Below, in pieces: positions 55,786 to 64,000 of a stretch of DNA of 64,000 nucleotides. Under the pieces are notes generated by a model. That model did no database searches. It was given only the letters and a program-made list of their open reading frames with translations, and had not been told where the DNA came from. A program made the translations under genes and the position numbers. This stretch comes from Loigolactobacillus iwatensis. GTDB lineage: Bacteria > Bacillota > Bacilli > Lactobacillales > Lactobacillaceae. Location of the stretch: positions 19,425 through 83,424 of the forward strand of contig NZ_RHNP01000005.1 in assembly GCF_003950295.1 (NCBI RefSeq). Direction: 5' to 3'. Position 1 is the first letter of the stretch; every line of letters starts with the position of its first letter.

Positions 55786-57063
55786 TTAATCAGTAATATC
55801 TAACTGACTAGTGTTCTCCGATAATTTAATTGAGCCAGATTTTTCTTGTCCATCATGATAGTACTTAACGCTAACAGTATCACCGACATTATGATTATAT
55901 AGTTCAGAACGCAAATCGGCGCTACTGTCTACTTTCTTACCGGCCAATTGCGTGATCACATCGTATTTCTTCAAGCCGGCGTTACTGGCTGGCGAATTAC
56001 TCTTAGCAGACATGACGACAACCCCACCAGTGACACTTGATGGTATTTTCAAAATTGATTTCTGTTGTGCTGAAGAGATGTTAGACAGATCAACCATTGA
56101 AATGCCAAGTGCTGGTCGCACAACCTTCCCGTTAGAAACGAGCTGATCAATAATCTTAACAACTTCATTACTTGGAATTGCAAAGCCCATTCCTTCAACC
56201 GTTGCGTTGCTACTACTGCTAGACGAGGTTCCAGTGCCACTTAATTTCATTGAATTAATCCCGATGACTTGGCCTTGAATGTTTAGTAACGGACCACCAG
56301 AATTACCGGGGTTGATGGCAGCATCGGTTTGAATAACCGTTGCTTCACCTGTTTCTTGACCAGTAGTTTCATCCTGAACTGGAACGGTTCGTTTCTTAGC
56401 AGAGATAATTCCTTGGGTGACTGACGTTGCGTATTCCGAACCTAATGGTGACCCAATCGCAATGGCAGGTTCACCAACTTTAATCGAATCGGAATTTCCG
56501 AAGCTGGCAACTTGCGTGACTTTAGCCGAATCAATGCTTAAAACGGCCAAATCGGTCACTGAATCAGTACCGACTTTTTTGGCATCTAATTTAGTGCCAT
56601 TACTCAGGATAACTTCTAATTTTTCTGAGCCAGAAACAACGTGATTATTCGTAACAATGTAGGCCTTACCACTTGCCTTCTTGTAGATCACACCAGAACC
56701 TTCGCTGTATTCCGTCAAATCTTTACTACTGCTACTACTGGAGCTGTCACTAGAGCTATTACTGCCACCAAAGTATTCGGATAATCCACTACTATCAGAA
56801 CTACTTTGCTTTTGCAGATTTACAACTGAGACAACTGAATTTTTTGTATGATTAAAAACATTAGATACTTGTGAATTTGTACTAACCTTAACGTTACTGA
56901 CTTTAGTACTGCCAGCCTTACTTGTGTTCACGACACTACCATTAGAATCGCTACCACTATTAAAGAAATTAGCACCACCGTAAACAACACCGCCACCAAT
57001 AACAGCAGCTACCACGGCTACGATTGCCGTTCGAATAAGACCAGAACTAGGCTTGTTTTGCAT
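55786..57063 (-). CDS. htrA: HtrA/DegP serine protease
   Basis: 425 residues. An N-terminal membrane anchor (about 10-32) and Ser-rich linker precede a trypsin-like domain with the triad His (VTNNHVVSG), Asp (TDLAVLSID) and Ser (NPGNSGGPLL). One PDZ domain follows (about 320-410). It degrades misfolded exported proteins. Its position after the walRK-yycHIJ genes is conserved in lactobacilli. Separate promoter likely, because a 300-nt gap precedes it. Confidence 0.96.
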   Translation of the reverse strand: MQNKPSSGLIRTAIVAVVAAVIGGGVVYGGANFFNSGSDSNGSVVNTSKAGSTKVSNVKVSTNSQVSNVFNHTKNSVVSVVNLQKQSSSDSSGLSEYFGGSNSSSDSSSSSSSKDLTEYSEGSGVIYKKASGKAYIVTNNHVVSGSEKLEVILSNGTKLDAKKVGTDSVTDLAVLSIDSAKVTQVASFGNSDSIKVGEPAIAIGSPLGSEYATSVTQGIISAKKRTVPVQDETTGQETGEATVIQTDAAINPGNSGGPLLNIQGQVIGINSMKLSGTGTSSSSSSNATVEGMGFAIPSNEVVKIIDQLVSNGKVVRPALGISMVDLSNISSAQQKSILKIPSSVTGGVVVMSAKSNSPASNAGLKKYDVITQLAGKKVDSSADLRSELYNHNVGDTVSVKYYHDGQEKSGSIKLSENTSQLDITD

Positions 57064-57364
57064 AATCTTCCTCCAATTTCCGGACTAAAAAGTCTTGAGA
57101 TAAGCCTTATACGTTACGTTTTTAGTCCACACTTCTAAATATACCACGTCACCAATAAACTAGAACGGATAACGCACAAATTGCTTTACGACCTATAAGA
57201 TAACGCAAACATTTGAATAATTCTTGAAAAAGTTAGGATTTATTCCACAAAAATAAAGAAATAAACACAATAATTGATAAAGTACGTAAAAAATAACCCT
57301 TAAACCTATGATAAAACAAAGTTTATCGCAAATTTAGGGGTTTAGAAGACTATAATTATTTAAC
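57064..57364. other. Gap between yycJ and htrA
   Basis: 300 AT-rich bases that should contain the htrA promoter. No clear CtsR or CssR site was identified. Confidence 0.4.
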
Positions 57365-58177
57365 TTAAATTATCATTAGTGGTGAAGCATCATCGGGTTC
57401 GGTATCATACAATTTAAAATCATGATCAACACCATAATCGTGTTCTTTTAACATGGAAGAAACGGTTAAGTGACAGAGTTCCTTCATGTTATTGTGCAAA
57501 CTACGATGTCCTAGGAAAACCTTTTTTGTTCGGTTGCCAATGACGCTCATTAAACCATCCGCACCGGCCTCATTACTAAGGTGCCCTTTATCGCCAAGAA
57601 TTCGTTGCTTGAGTGGCCAAGGATACAGGCCCATGCGCAACATTTCAACATCATGATTACATTCAAACAAATAGGCGTCAGCATCATTAATTTCAGCACT
57701 GAGTCGTTCTGACACATAGCCGGTATCCGTTAAAATAACAAAGGTCTTGCCGGCGTGTTGAAATTCATAGAATTGTGGATCGATAGCATCATGGGAAACC
57801 CCAAAGCTTTGAACGTCTAAATCACCAAGCGCTTTAAAACTACCCGTATCAAAAATTTGTTGTTGATTTTCTGGAACTTTACCAATCTTGGGTAACATGG
57901 CCTGCCAAGTCAGCTTATTCGCATAAATATTTAAATTAGGGTAACGCCGTGCCAACACCCCAACACTCTTGATATGGTCAGTGTGTTCATGGGTAACCAA
58001 TAGATCATCGACCGCAGTTAGATCACGTCCGATGTTTTTCATCAAGTTTTCGATCTTTTTGCCACTCAAACCAGCATCTACCAGAATTTTACATTGTGGT
58101 GTTTCAATGTAAGTCACATTGCCGGTGCTGCCACTACTTAAGATACTGACCTTCAATTGATCATCCTTGTTGTCCAT
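57365..58177 (-). CDS. walJ: WalJ/YycJ metallo-beta-lactamase-fold hydrolase
   Basis: 270 residues with the metal motif VTHEHTDHIKS at about 59-69 and further His/Asp ligands in LTDTGYVS and FLGHRSLHNN. YycJ proteins are 5'-3' nucleases or related hydrolases linked to cell wall and DNA repair functions, and are encoded in the walRK operon of most Firmicutes. Here 270 nt separate it from yycI, unlike the tight operon in many species, because a repeat element is inserted. Confidence 0.93.
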   Translation of the reverse strand: MDNKDDQLKVSILSSGSTGNVTYIETPQCKILVDAGLSGKKIENLMKNIGRDLTAVDDLLVTHEHTDHIKSVGVLARRYPNLNIYANKLTWQAMLPKIGKVPENQQQIFDTGSFKALGDLDVQSFGVSHDAIDPQFYEFQHAGKTFVILTDTGYVSERLSAEINDADAYLFECNHDVEMLRMGLYPWPLKQRILGDKGHLSNEAGADGLMSVIGNRTKKVFLGHRSLHNNMKELCHLTVSSMLKEHDYGVDHDFKLYDTEPDDASPLMII

Positions 58178-58260
58178 CTATTGTGATCTCCTTTTGTCCG
58201 TTAAACTCATCTACCGCATTCTACCATGAAAATTGGCCAAATGCACTTCTCCAGAGATCA

Positions 58261-58440
58261 AGCGCGCTTAATTAGGGGCGTACGCCAAAAACCGATTTTG
58301 GGTTTTCTGCATACCGTCAGTTAATCCAATAACTGTACTATGGTTATTGGATTGGCTGTAGTTAGGCCCGTGAACCCAGACTTTTGGCACACACATTTTA
58401 GAATAATACTCAGAAACAGTCAGCGACTGGGTTTGGTTCC
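58261..58440 (-). repeat. Intergenic repeat element in the wal operon
   Basis: Contains the perfect 11-bp dyad AATCCAATAAC/GTTATTGGATT (58323-58353). On the minus strand, GTGTGCCAAAAGTCTGGGTT followed by CACG resembles the openings of the elements at 5257 and 35764. Confidence 0.45.
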
Positions 58441-58446
58441 AACCTT

Positions 58447-59274
58447 TTAATTAGAGGAGGTAGTTGCTAAGCTATTATCGTTATTATTTTTCATTAATGC
58501 ACCAGTAAAGGCATTGATCCGTTTAATCTGGATATTACCAGAATTTTTACTTTCAATGGCAATAAACCACGCCGGAATATACACACTACTATTGTTAACG
58601 TCCAATAAACGCGAATAACCAACACTAGTCCACTTAATGGTTGCTCCAGAAGAAATTTCATTATCCGTATAGAGATCTTGAACGGCCTGCTTAGCACTAA
58701 TCGTCTGTTCTTTTTCCCGTAAGGTTGTTAGCCGATTAATATAGGTTTGTTGATAATTAGTGACTTGATGATTATCGTTCACCTGAAATACCAGCTCGCC
58801 GGCCTCGTCATAAAGATCCCCTTCAGAGATTTTCTGTGTAAAAACAAGTCGATCTGCAGTTGAAAATTCCCTTGAGTAACGGTACTGATCACCATGCAGA
58901 ATCTGGTGTTCATTTTTCATAATTTCTTTTAATTGATTAATTAAGCGCAGATTCGAGCGCGCTGAAATTGAGTTGTAAAAGTGACCGTATAAACGATTGT
59001 CATTAAATGTCACTCGTTGTCCGGTTAAACGCTCACTTTGCTCTTGCAACGTTCGGTTAGGTTTACTAGCTAAGTAATACCCCGTGTAGGTCTTACTCGA
59101 TAAATGCGGTGTGGTAACTTGATCATTACTCATTTCCCGCTTAATTGTTGTATTACGTGAGACGCTAGAATCGATCATCTCAATATTTTGATTTTGCTGG
59201 TAAGAGACGAATAAAAAAATATCCAAACAAGCAAAGACAACTAGAAAAATAATCTCAATTCGTTTGAAATCCAA
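58447..59274 (-). CDS. yycI: YycI, regulator of the WalK kinase
   Basis: 275 residues. One N-terminal transmembrane helix (IEIIFLVVFACLDIFLFVSY) is followed by an extracytoplasmic domain. With YycH it restrains or modulates WalK. The start codon is TTG, directly after the yycH stop, with GAGGAGGCG as ribosome site. Confidence 0.92.
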   Translation of the reverse strand: MDFKRIEIIFLVVFACLDIFLFVSYQQNQNIEMIDSSVSRNTTIKREMSNDQVTTPHLSSKTYTGYYLASKPNRTLQEQSERLTGQRVTFNDNRLYGHFYNSISARSNLRLINQLKEIMKNEHQILHGDQYRYSREFSTADRLVFTQKISEGDLYDEAGELVFQVNDNHQVTNYQQTYINRLTTLREKEQTISAKQAVQDLYTDNEISSGATIKWTSVGYSRLLDVNNSSVYIPAWFIAIESKNSGNIQIKRINAFTGALMKNNNDNSLATTSSN

Positions 59275-60603
59275 TTAATTCGCCTCCTCACTAGAGCTAT
59301 CTTCATTCTGATCGGCATTCAGCATTTGACTTAAACTCAACCAACTACCGTTATAGTTAATGTAGTAAGTAGGAGTCAGATCAATCACCGAATCCGATGA
59401 GTGATTAACTTGCCAATGATAACCCAGTTGAACGCTTTTAACATCCGTTAAGTTATAACCGGCATTTTGTAGCTGATCCAACATATTTTGGGTTGTTGGT
59501 AGCGTTACTGCTTGCTTGTCCGAAGGTAGTGGTACTTGCAGCGAATAAACCGAAAAATCTAGCTTATTCCCAGTTGCCATCAGCTGAACCTTAACCGTGC
59601 CAAAGTTGGTTTGGTTAAAGACCGGAAAGCCTTCAACATAGCTACGGTAAACGACGGTTCGATCTTGTGGATTGTAATAGAAATAACGCATGTTAACTGG
59701 TGTATTCCCTAAATTCGATAGTTCACGAAAACTGTCGGTTAAGATACTCGTTGTGTTTTTAGCTGTATTGCTGGTGGAATAATCTTCGAAATTAATCGTA
59801 CCGTTTTTATGGTTAACCTGAAGACTCTTATAAGTACCATCATTATAAATTGTGCTATCGCCAACCTCTTTAGAGTCAACTGAATTAGGCGATTTACCAC
59901 CAAGTAAAGCAGTAACAAAATCGGTTGGATTTTGCTTATTGAGTAAGTAACTATACTGCGCCACTTGAACCGATTGTTCATAAAAAATTTGTGGCCGCTT
60001 ATTCATTAATTGCTCATTAATTGGCATTTTTACAGTTGCCTTATTGATTGCTTTTTTCAAAGCCGCTAAATTCTGTTTACTTACTTTAACGCGATATCCG
60101 TGCGTTTGCCGGTCACTTAAGAGGTAAACAACCCCTTTTTTGCCTAAGGGGATCAATAATCGGTTAAAATTTTTATTGCGGTCCTGCTGGCTAACTTTCT
60201 GACCAAAAGTTTGGCCAAAAATTGAGTAAGAAACGTTACTTGGATAATTAATACTAAGCATATTACCCCGATTAATGAGCTTAAGGTACTGCTTAGCCGT
60301 CAATTTAACGGTTGTAGGGCGACCAAAACGCCATTTTTTAACATCACTACGTAAAGTATCAATTAAATTTTCTTTTTTATTATAAATTAGATTTTTTTGC
60401 CCTTGTTTAGTTGTGGCCATAATTTGGGTTGGAAGATAAACGGCCGCTAAATTTTTAGTATCCAGTTGAGTTTGTTGGGGCGTAACGTCAGTCGTATTCC
60501 GTTGAAAACGTGCATTATTAGTCCAAATTAACCCTGAAAGAACAATACTGATTACGATTAGGACGGACAAACTCACGCGCAGGATTAGATTTTTAATTTT
60601 CAT
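59275..60603 (-). CDS. yycH: YycH, regulator of the WalK kinase
   Basis: 442 residues with an N-terminal transmembrane helix (ILRVSLSVLIVISIVLSGLI) and a large extracytoplasmic domain containing the YycH fold. The start at 60603 (MKIKNLILR) overlaps the walK stop in GATGAAAATTAA, with GAGGAGGATG upstream. The longer frame from 60681 overlaps walK without a ribosome site. Works with YycI on WalK. Confidence 0.92.
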   Translation of the reverse strand: MKIKNLILRVSLSVLIVISIVLSGLIWTNNARFQRNTTDVTPQQTQLDTKNLAAVYLPTQIMATTKQGQKNLIYNKKENLIDTLRSDVKKWRFGRPTTVKLTAKQYLKLINRGNMLSINYPSNVSYSIFGQTFGQKVSQQDRNKNFNRLLIPLGKKGVVYLLSDRQTHGYRVKVSKQNLAALKKAINKATVKMPINEQLMNKRPQIFYEQSVQVAQYSYLLNKQNPTDFVTALLGGKSPNSVDSKEVGDSTIYNDGTYKSLQVNHKNGTINFEDYSTSNTAKNTTSILTDSFRELSNLGNTPVNMRYFYYNPQDRTVVYRSYVEGFPVFNQTNFGTVKVQLMATGNKLDFSVYSLQVPLPSDKQAVTLPTTQNMLDQLQNAGYNLTDVKSVQLGYHWQVNHSSDSVIDLTPTYYINYNGSWLSLSQMLNADQNEDSSSEEAN

Positions 60604-62485
60604 CCCAGAGATCATCCTCCTCTTCATCGTAAGGCTGATATGACAGAGAAATATAGAACGTTGAGCCTTTACCTTCCTCACTGTCTACCCAGATACGGCC
60701 ATTAAGGGCCTCAACAACTTCCTTAGAAATTGCTAGTCCAAGACCAGTACCACCTTGGGCCCGAGAGCGTGCCTTATCTACCCGGTAAAAGCGGTCAAAG
60801 ACGTGTGGTAAGTCCTTCTTAGGAATACCTAAACCTTGATCAGAGATACTCAAAATAACGTGATTGTTGGTTTCCAGTAAACGGCAAGTCACAACACCGC
60901 CATCAGGTGAGTATTTAATCGCATTATTCATAATATTATCGATAACCTGCATAAATTTATCGGTGTCGATTTCAACCCATAAGTCACGTTTAGTGAATTC
61001 ACGTTTAATCGAATATTTTTTGTTGGCCGGTAAATTTCTAGCCTCAGTTCGATTATTGTCCGCGGCACTCGTATCTGCCTTAATCATCATATCAAACCGA
61101 TTGAGCACGTAATTAAATAACTCATTAAGGTTAACTAACTCCATATCCATTTTGACGGTCCCGGAATCCATTCGGGACAGGCTCAACAGATCATTAATCA
61201 TCCGGATCATTCGGTCTGTCTCTTCCTGCGTTACGTGTAGGAAGTCTGGCGCAACCTTAGGATCCTTCCAAGCACCATCCGTTAAGGCCTCCAGATAGCT
61301 ACGCATTGAAGTTAACGGCGTCCGCAATTCATGAGAAACGTTGGAAACAAACTGCCGCCGTTCGCGCTCATCCTTTTGTTGTTCCGTGACATCATGTAAA
61401 ACACAAACGATCCCCGAAATAAACCCAGTTTCACGTTGAATCAAAGAAAATTCGGCGTGTAGGATTAAATCATGTTCGTGACTAGAAAAATCTAACATTA
61501 ATTCCGTTTGGTTTTCCAATAAGTCCCGAATAGTGTGATCGTTCCCAATTTTTAAAATCTGTAAAATTGATTGACCAATCACAGCGCTATCGTCAACATC
61601 AAGGAAATCAGCTGCCGCCTCATTAATAATGATCACGTTTCCCCGCCGATCCGTTGAAATAACACCATCGGTCATATGTGATAAAACCGAGTCCAAACGA
61701 CGACGCTCTGCTTCTGAGGCCTCCTGTGCTTCTTCAACCCGAACTGACAAATTATTAACGGCTACAGCTAATTGTCCTAATTCATCCTGACCGTAAATTC
61801 GAACCTGCCCTGAATAATCACCACGGGCCATTCGAATAGCCTGTTTTTTCATCTCATCAATTGGCCGTGTAATCGCACGACTAATCACAATTGCAATTAC
61901 TGAAGAGAAAAGCGCCGCCACTAACGAAGCCGTCAAAAAGATAATGGTAATGCTATTAATCCCCTTATACACACTTTTCATATTGGCGCGTACGTAAATA
62001 GCACCAACCACGCTATTACTATCGCCGCTAGGATTAATTAACGGAACGATCGTGACGTAATAGCTTGCTTGGTTCTTTTTATCGTAGGACAACGTTTCGT
62101 ACGAACGATTATTATAGAGGACGTTCTTAACGTCACTATCAGGCGTTTTTTGGCCAACTTCACCTTGATCGTTGACATCACTAGTACCACGAATAATACC
62201 TTTACTATCAACAACGCGAATATCGGCGGAGTTATTAAGGTCCGCTAAAACATTGCCGATCTCTTTGTTGGCCGAAGTTGCATCCGTCTTCAATAAGTCA
62301 TCTGCCAATTGGTTATTCACGTAAGCTGGTGTTTGAACCTGCTGTTTAAAAGTTTGAATGTTCTGTTGTTCTAACTGTTTGACAAAATAAGCCCCAATGA
62401 TTTCCAAGGTTACCATCAGTAGCAGAATAAAAACGAGTGCAATTTTAAAATTAATTGATTGAAAAAAATGGATTTTTTTATTCAT
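60593..62485 (-). CDS. walK: WalK sensor histidine kinase
   Basis: 630 residues. Two transmembrane helices (about 12-33 and 182-205) flank an extracytoplasmic PAS-like sensor. HAMP, PAS (about 270-375) and HisKA follow, with FVSNVSHELRTPLTSMRSYL as phosphorylation site. The ATPase domain has NAIKYSPDGG, DQGLGI and GGTGLGLAIS. It controls cell wall hydrolase genes with WalR and is usually essential in Firmicutes. Confidence 0.97.
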   Translation of the reverse strand: MNKKIHFFQSINFKIALVFILLLMVTLEIIGAYFVKQLEQQNIQTFKQQVQTPAYVNNQLADDLLKTDATSANKEIGNVLADLNNSADIRVVDSKGIIRGTSDVNDQGEVGQKTPDSDVKNVLYNNRSYETLSYDKKNQASYYVTIVPLINPSGDSNSVVGAIYVRANMKSVYKGINSITIIFLTASLVAALFSSVIAIVISRAITRPIDEMKKQAIRMARGDYSGQVRIYGQDELGQLAVAVNNLSVRVEEAQEASEAERRRLDSVLSHMTDGVISTDRRGNVIIINEAAADFLDVDDSAVIGQSILQILKIGNDHTIRDLLENQTELMLDFSSHEHDLILHAEFSLIQRETGFISGIVCVLHDVTEQQKDERERRQFVSNVSHELRTPLTSMRSYLEALTDGAWKDPKVAPDFLHVTQEETDRMIRMINDLLSLSRMDSGTVKMDMELVNLNELFNYVLNRFDMMIKADTSAADNNRTEARNLPANKKYSIKREFTKRDLWVEIDTDKFMQVIDNIMNNAIKYSPDGGVVTCRLLETNNHVILSISDQGLGIPKKDLPHVFDRFYRVDKARSRAQGGTGLGLAISKEVVEALNGRIWVDSEEGKGSTFYISLSYQPYDEEEDDLWDEN

Positions 62486-62676
62486 AATGAATCCTTAATC
62501 TGACTTTCTGTTGCCCAATAAATATAAAATAATTTTTACGCTAATTAGCCGCTGTAACACCACGACAATATACGATAAGCAGTACAATTTTCTTGTACTG
62601 CTTATTGGCTATACTGTAAAAAGCATTAGTGCAACACATTGCTAGTGCGATGCTATTTCTAATAGTGCATATGGCT

Positions 62677-63390
62677 CTATTCCGCTTCTGGGTTTCGCAA
62701 ATAGTAGCCTACACCACGACGGGTAACTAACCATTCTGGATGACTTGGGTTATCCTCGATTTTTTCACGTAAACGTCGTACTGTAACGTCAACCGTCCGA
62801 ACATCACCAAAGTAATCGTAGCCCCAAACTGTTTGGAGTAAATGTTCACGCGTCATGACTTGGCCAATGTGTTGCGCTAAATAATGTAGTAACTCAAATT
62901 CACGGTGGGTTAACTCAATTTTGTCCCCACGCTTAGAAACAATATATGCATCAGGGTGAATAGTTAAATCACCAATCTGAATTTCGTTATTTTCATCATT
63001 TTCTTGTTGTTGAGCATTATTAATCGTTCCTTGACGGCGTAGATTAGCCTTAACTCGGGCAACAAGTTCGCGATTAGAGAAGGGTTTAGTTACGTAATCA
63101 TCGGCGCCCATCTCCAAGCCTAATACTTTATCAATCTCAGAGTCCTTGGCCGTTAACATGATAATTGGCATATCATGATCTTTCCGGACTTCACGCGCAA
63201 CCTCCAAGCCATCAATCTTAGGTAACATTAGATCGAGTATAATTAAATCAGGATTTTCTTCACTTACTTTTTCTAAAGCTTCTTCACCATCATATGCCGT
63301 AACAACATCATAACCTTCTTTAGTCAAATTAAATTTAACAATATCAGAAATCGGTTTTTCATCGTCAACGACTAGAATTTTTTTTGCCAT
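62677..63390 (-). CDS. walR: WalR response regulator
   Basis: 237 residues, OmpR/PhoB type. The receiver domain has DDEKPISD, the phospho-acceptor Asp in [11 protein letters not shown] and the Lys in YVTKPF. The C-terminal winged helix ends RRGVGYYLR. First gene of the wal operon; partner of WalK. AAGGAGGA precedes the ATG. Confidence 0.98.
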   Translation of the reverse strand: MAKKILVVDDEKPISDIVKFNLTKEGYDVVTAYDGEEALEKVSEENPDLIILDLMLPKIDGLEVAREVRKDHDMPIIMLTAKDSEIDKVLGLEMGADDYVTKPFSNRELVARVKANLRRQGTINNAQQQENDENNEIQIGDLTIHPDAYIVSKRGDKIELTHREFELLHYLAQHIGQVMTREHLLQTVWGYDYFGDVRTVDVTVRRLREKIEDNPSHPEWLVTRRGVGYYLRNPEAE

Positions 63391-63599
63391 GTGTGGGTAT
63401 CCTCCTTGGATGCGCTTCGGTTACAATTATAACCATTCAGGTAAGTCTTGGCAAAATAGGCGTTAAATTTTACCTTTGTGTGCTTACCGCTTACCAGTTA
63501 AAACGCTAACGTAATTTTATAATAAAAGCACGTTCTTACAAAAATAAACACGTGATTTCATTGAACTTTAAAGAAATATAAAATTTTTACAAAAAAGAT

Positions 63600-63628
63600 T
63601 TGCGTGACTGATTATTATTTGCTATACT
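63600..63628 (+). promoter_or_regulatory. Promoter of tRNA-Lys
   Basis: TTGCGT (63600-63605), a 17-nt spacer and TATACT (63623-63628), 18 nt upstream of the tRNA. Confidence 0.65.
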
Positions 63629-63646
63629 ATTTCTTGTTGATGACAT

Positions 63647-63719
63647 GGATCGTTAGCTCAGCTGGCAGAGCAACGGACTCTTAATCCGTGGGTCCGGGGT
63701 TCGATCCCCCGACGGTCCA
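63647..63719 (+). tRNA. tRNA-Lys (anticodon CTT)
   Basis: 73 nt that fold into a cloverleaf. The acceptor arm is GGATCGT/ACGGTCC with one G-U pair. The D arm is AGCTCAGCTGGCAGAGC and the anticodon loop CTCTTAA reads CTT. The T arm is CGGGGTTCGATCCCCCG and the discriminator is A. CCA is not fully encoded. Confidence 0.97.
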
Positions 63720-63735
63720 TCTATTTCATTGAGTA

Positions 63736-63767
63736 AGACAGACGTTAAGAGCGTCTGTCTTTTTTTG
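63736..63767 (+). terminator. Terminator after tRNA-Lys
   Basis: AGACAGACG/CGTCTGTCT with a 7-nt loop followed by seven T. Confidence 0.88.
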
Positions 63768-64000
63768 TTTTCTGTAACTCCCAACAGTGCCCCCATTATA
63801 GCACACCCATAGCTAACAACTAGACCCTTTAAATCTGGTAACGGCATAACGTTAAATAAAGTGACTGCCACACATCTACCTGCCACGCTAGAATTATTCG
63901 TAACTTTTGACATGAAATTTTAACCTAAATTGTCAAACTAAGTGCAACACCGGCCAGCTTTCACTTATAAGTGGTCTAGGTGTTAGTCATGCGAGTAATT
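63768..64000. other. Window end without recognised gene
   Basis: About 230 bases. No supported gene. A perfect 12-bp palindrome CACTTATAAGTG lies at 63962-63973. An open frame on the minus strand here runs through the tRNA and is not a gene. Confidence 0.4.

Noticed and set aside
63653..63913. Minus-strand open frame of 86 codons across tRNA-Lys
   Set aside because: It runs antisense through the tRNA and terminator. The C-terminal sequence is the usual artefact of translating a tRNA gene backwards.

Overview
The window is a low-GC chromosomal segment from a member of the Lactobacillaceae. The evidence is the walR-walK-yycH-yycI-yycJ-htrA-rlmH block at the right end, a complete lactate racemase (lar) locus of the Lactiplantibacillus plantarum type, a gut/srl sorbitol PTS operon in the lactobacillus order, and many strong AGGAGG ribosome binding sites. 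I cannot fix the genus; a Loigolactobacillus- or Liquorilactobacillus-like organism is a guess.

Left part (1-14.7 kb): a LysR regulator cut by the window edge faces a three-domain flavin reductase of the fumarate/hydroxycinnamate reductase type. An Spx-like protein without redox cysteines and an AraC regulator follow. After a structured 0.8-kb non-coding gap comes the sorbitol operon srlD-srlR-srlM-srlA-srlE-srlB (minus strand). Next is a cysteine operon mccA/cysK-mccB-cysE. Its leader encodes a 25-residue peptide with three consecutive Cys codons and has a predicted antiterminator and terminator, which I read as a ribosome-mediated cysteine attenuator.

lar locus (14.7-23.5 kb): larA-larB-larC1/C2-larD-larE on the minus strand, with larR-larMN-larQ-larO divergent on the plus strand. 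It covers racemase, assembly of the nickel-pincer cofactor, a lactic acid channel, nickel import and a Crp-family activator. LarC is made through a -1 frameshift, with an A AAA AAC slippery site and an 11-bp stem downstream. LarE keeps Cys176, the residue whose sulfur is consumed in L. plantarum, and the cysteine operon lies directly downstream.

Middle (23.6-48.9 kb): mostly accessory metabolism and regulation. It includes a YczE-like membrane protein, TetR plus an amidohydrolase decarboxylase, a fused amino-acid ABC transporter, ribokinase and MarR plus a drug exporter with twin operator palindromes. It continues with anaerobic ribonucleotide reductase nrdDG with two NrdR boxes, a TauE exporter, a DUF2188 protein, a zinc-ribbon membrane protein divergent from a membrane-linked MerR regulator, and a UDG-like protein. 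A second exporter, flavoproteins, short-chain dehydrogenases with TetR regulators, a TetM-like GTPase and an aldo/keto reductase complete this part.

Right part (49-64 kb): two unrecognised genes, a possible MITE-like inverted repeat, a frameshifted small gene, and TetR plus an alpha/beta hydrolase lie beside rlmH. The 3' end of rlmH is duplicated as a 26-bp direct repeat that resembles the staphylococcal SCC attachment site. A DnaA-box cluster lies upstream of rlmH, then a field of hairpin repeats, htrA, the walRK operon and tRNA-Lys(CTT). Short intergenic repeats are scattered through the window. No CRISPR array, rRNA or complete transposase gene was seen.
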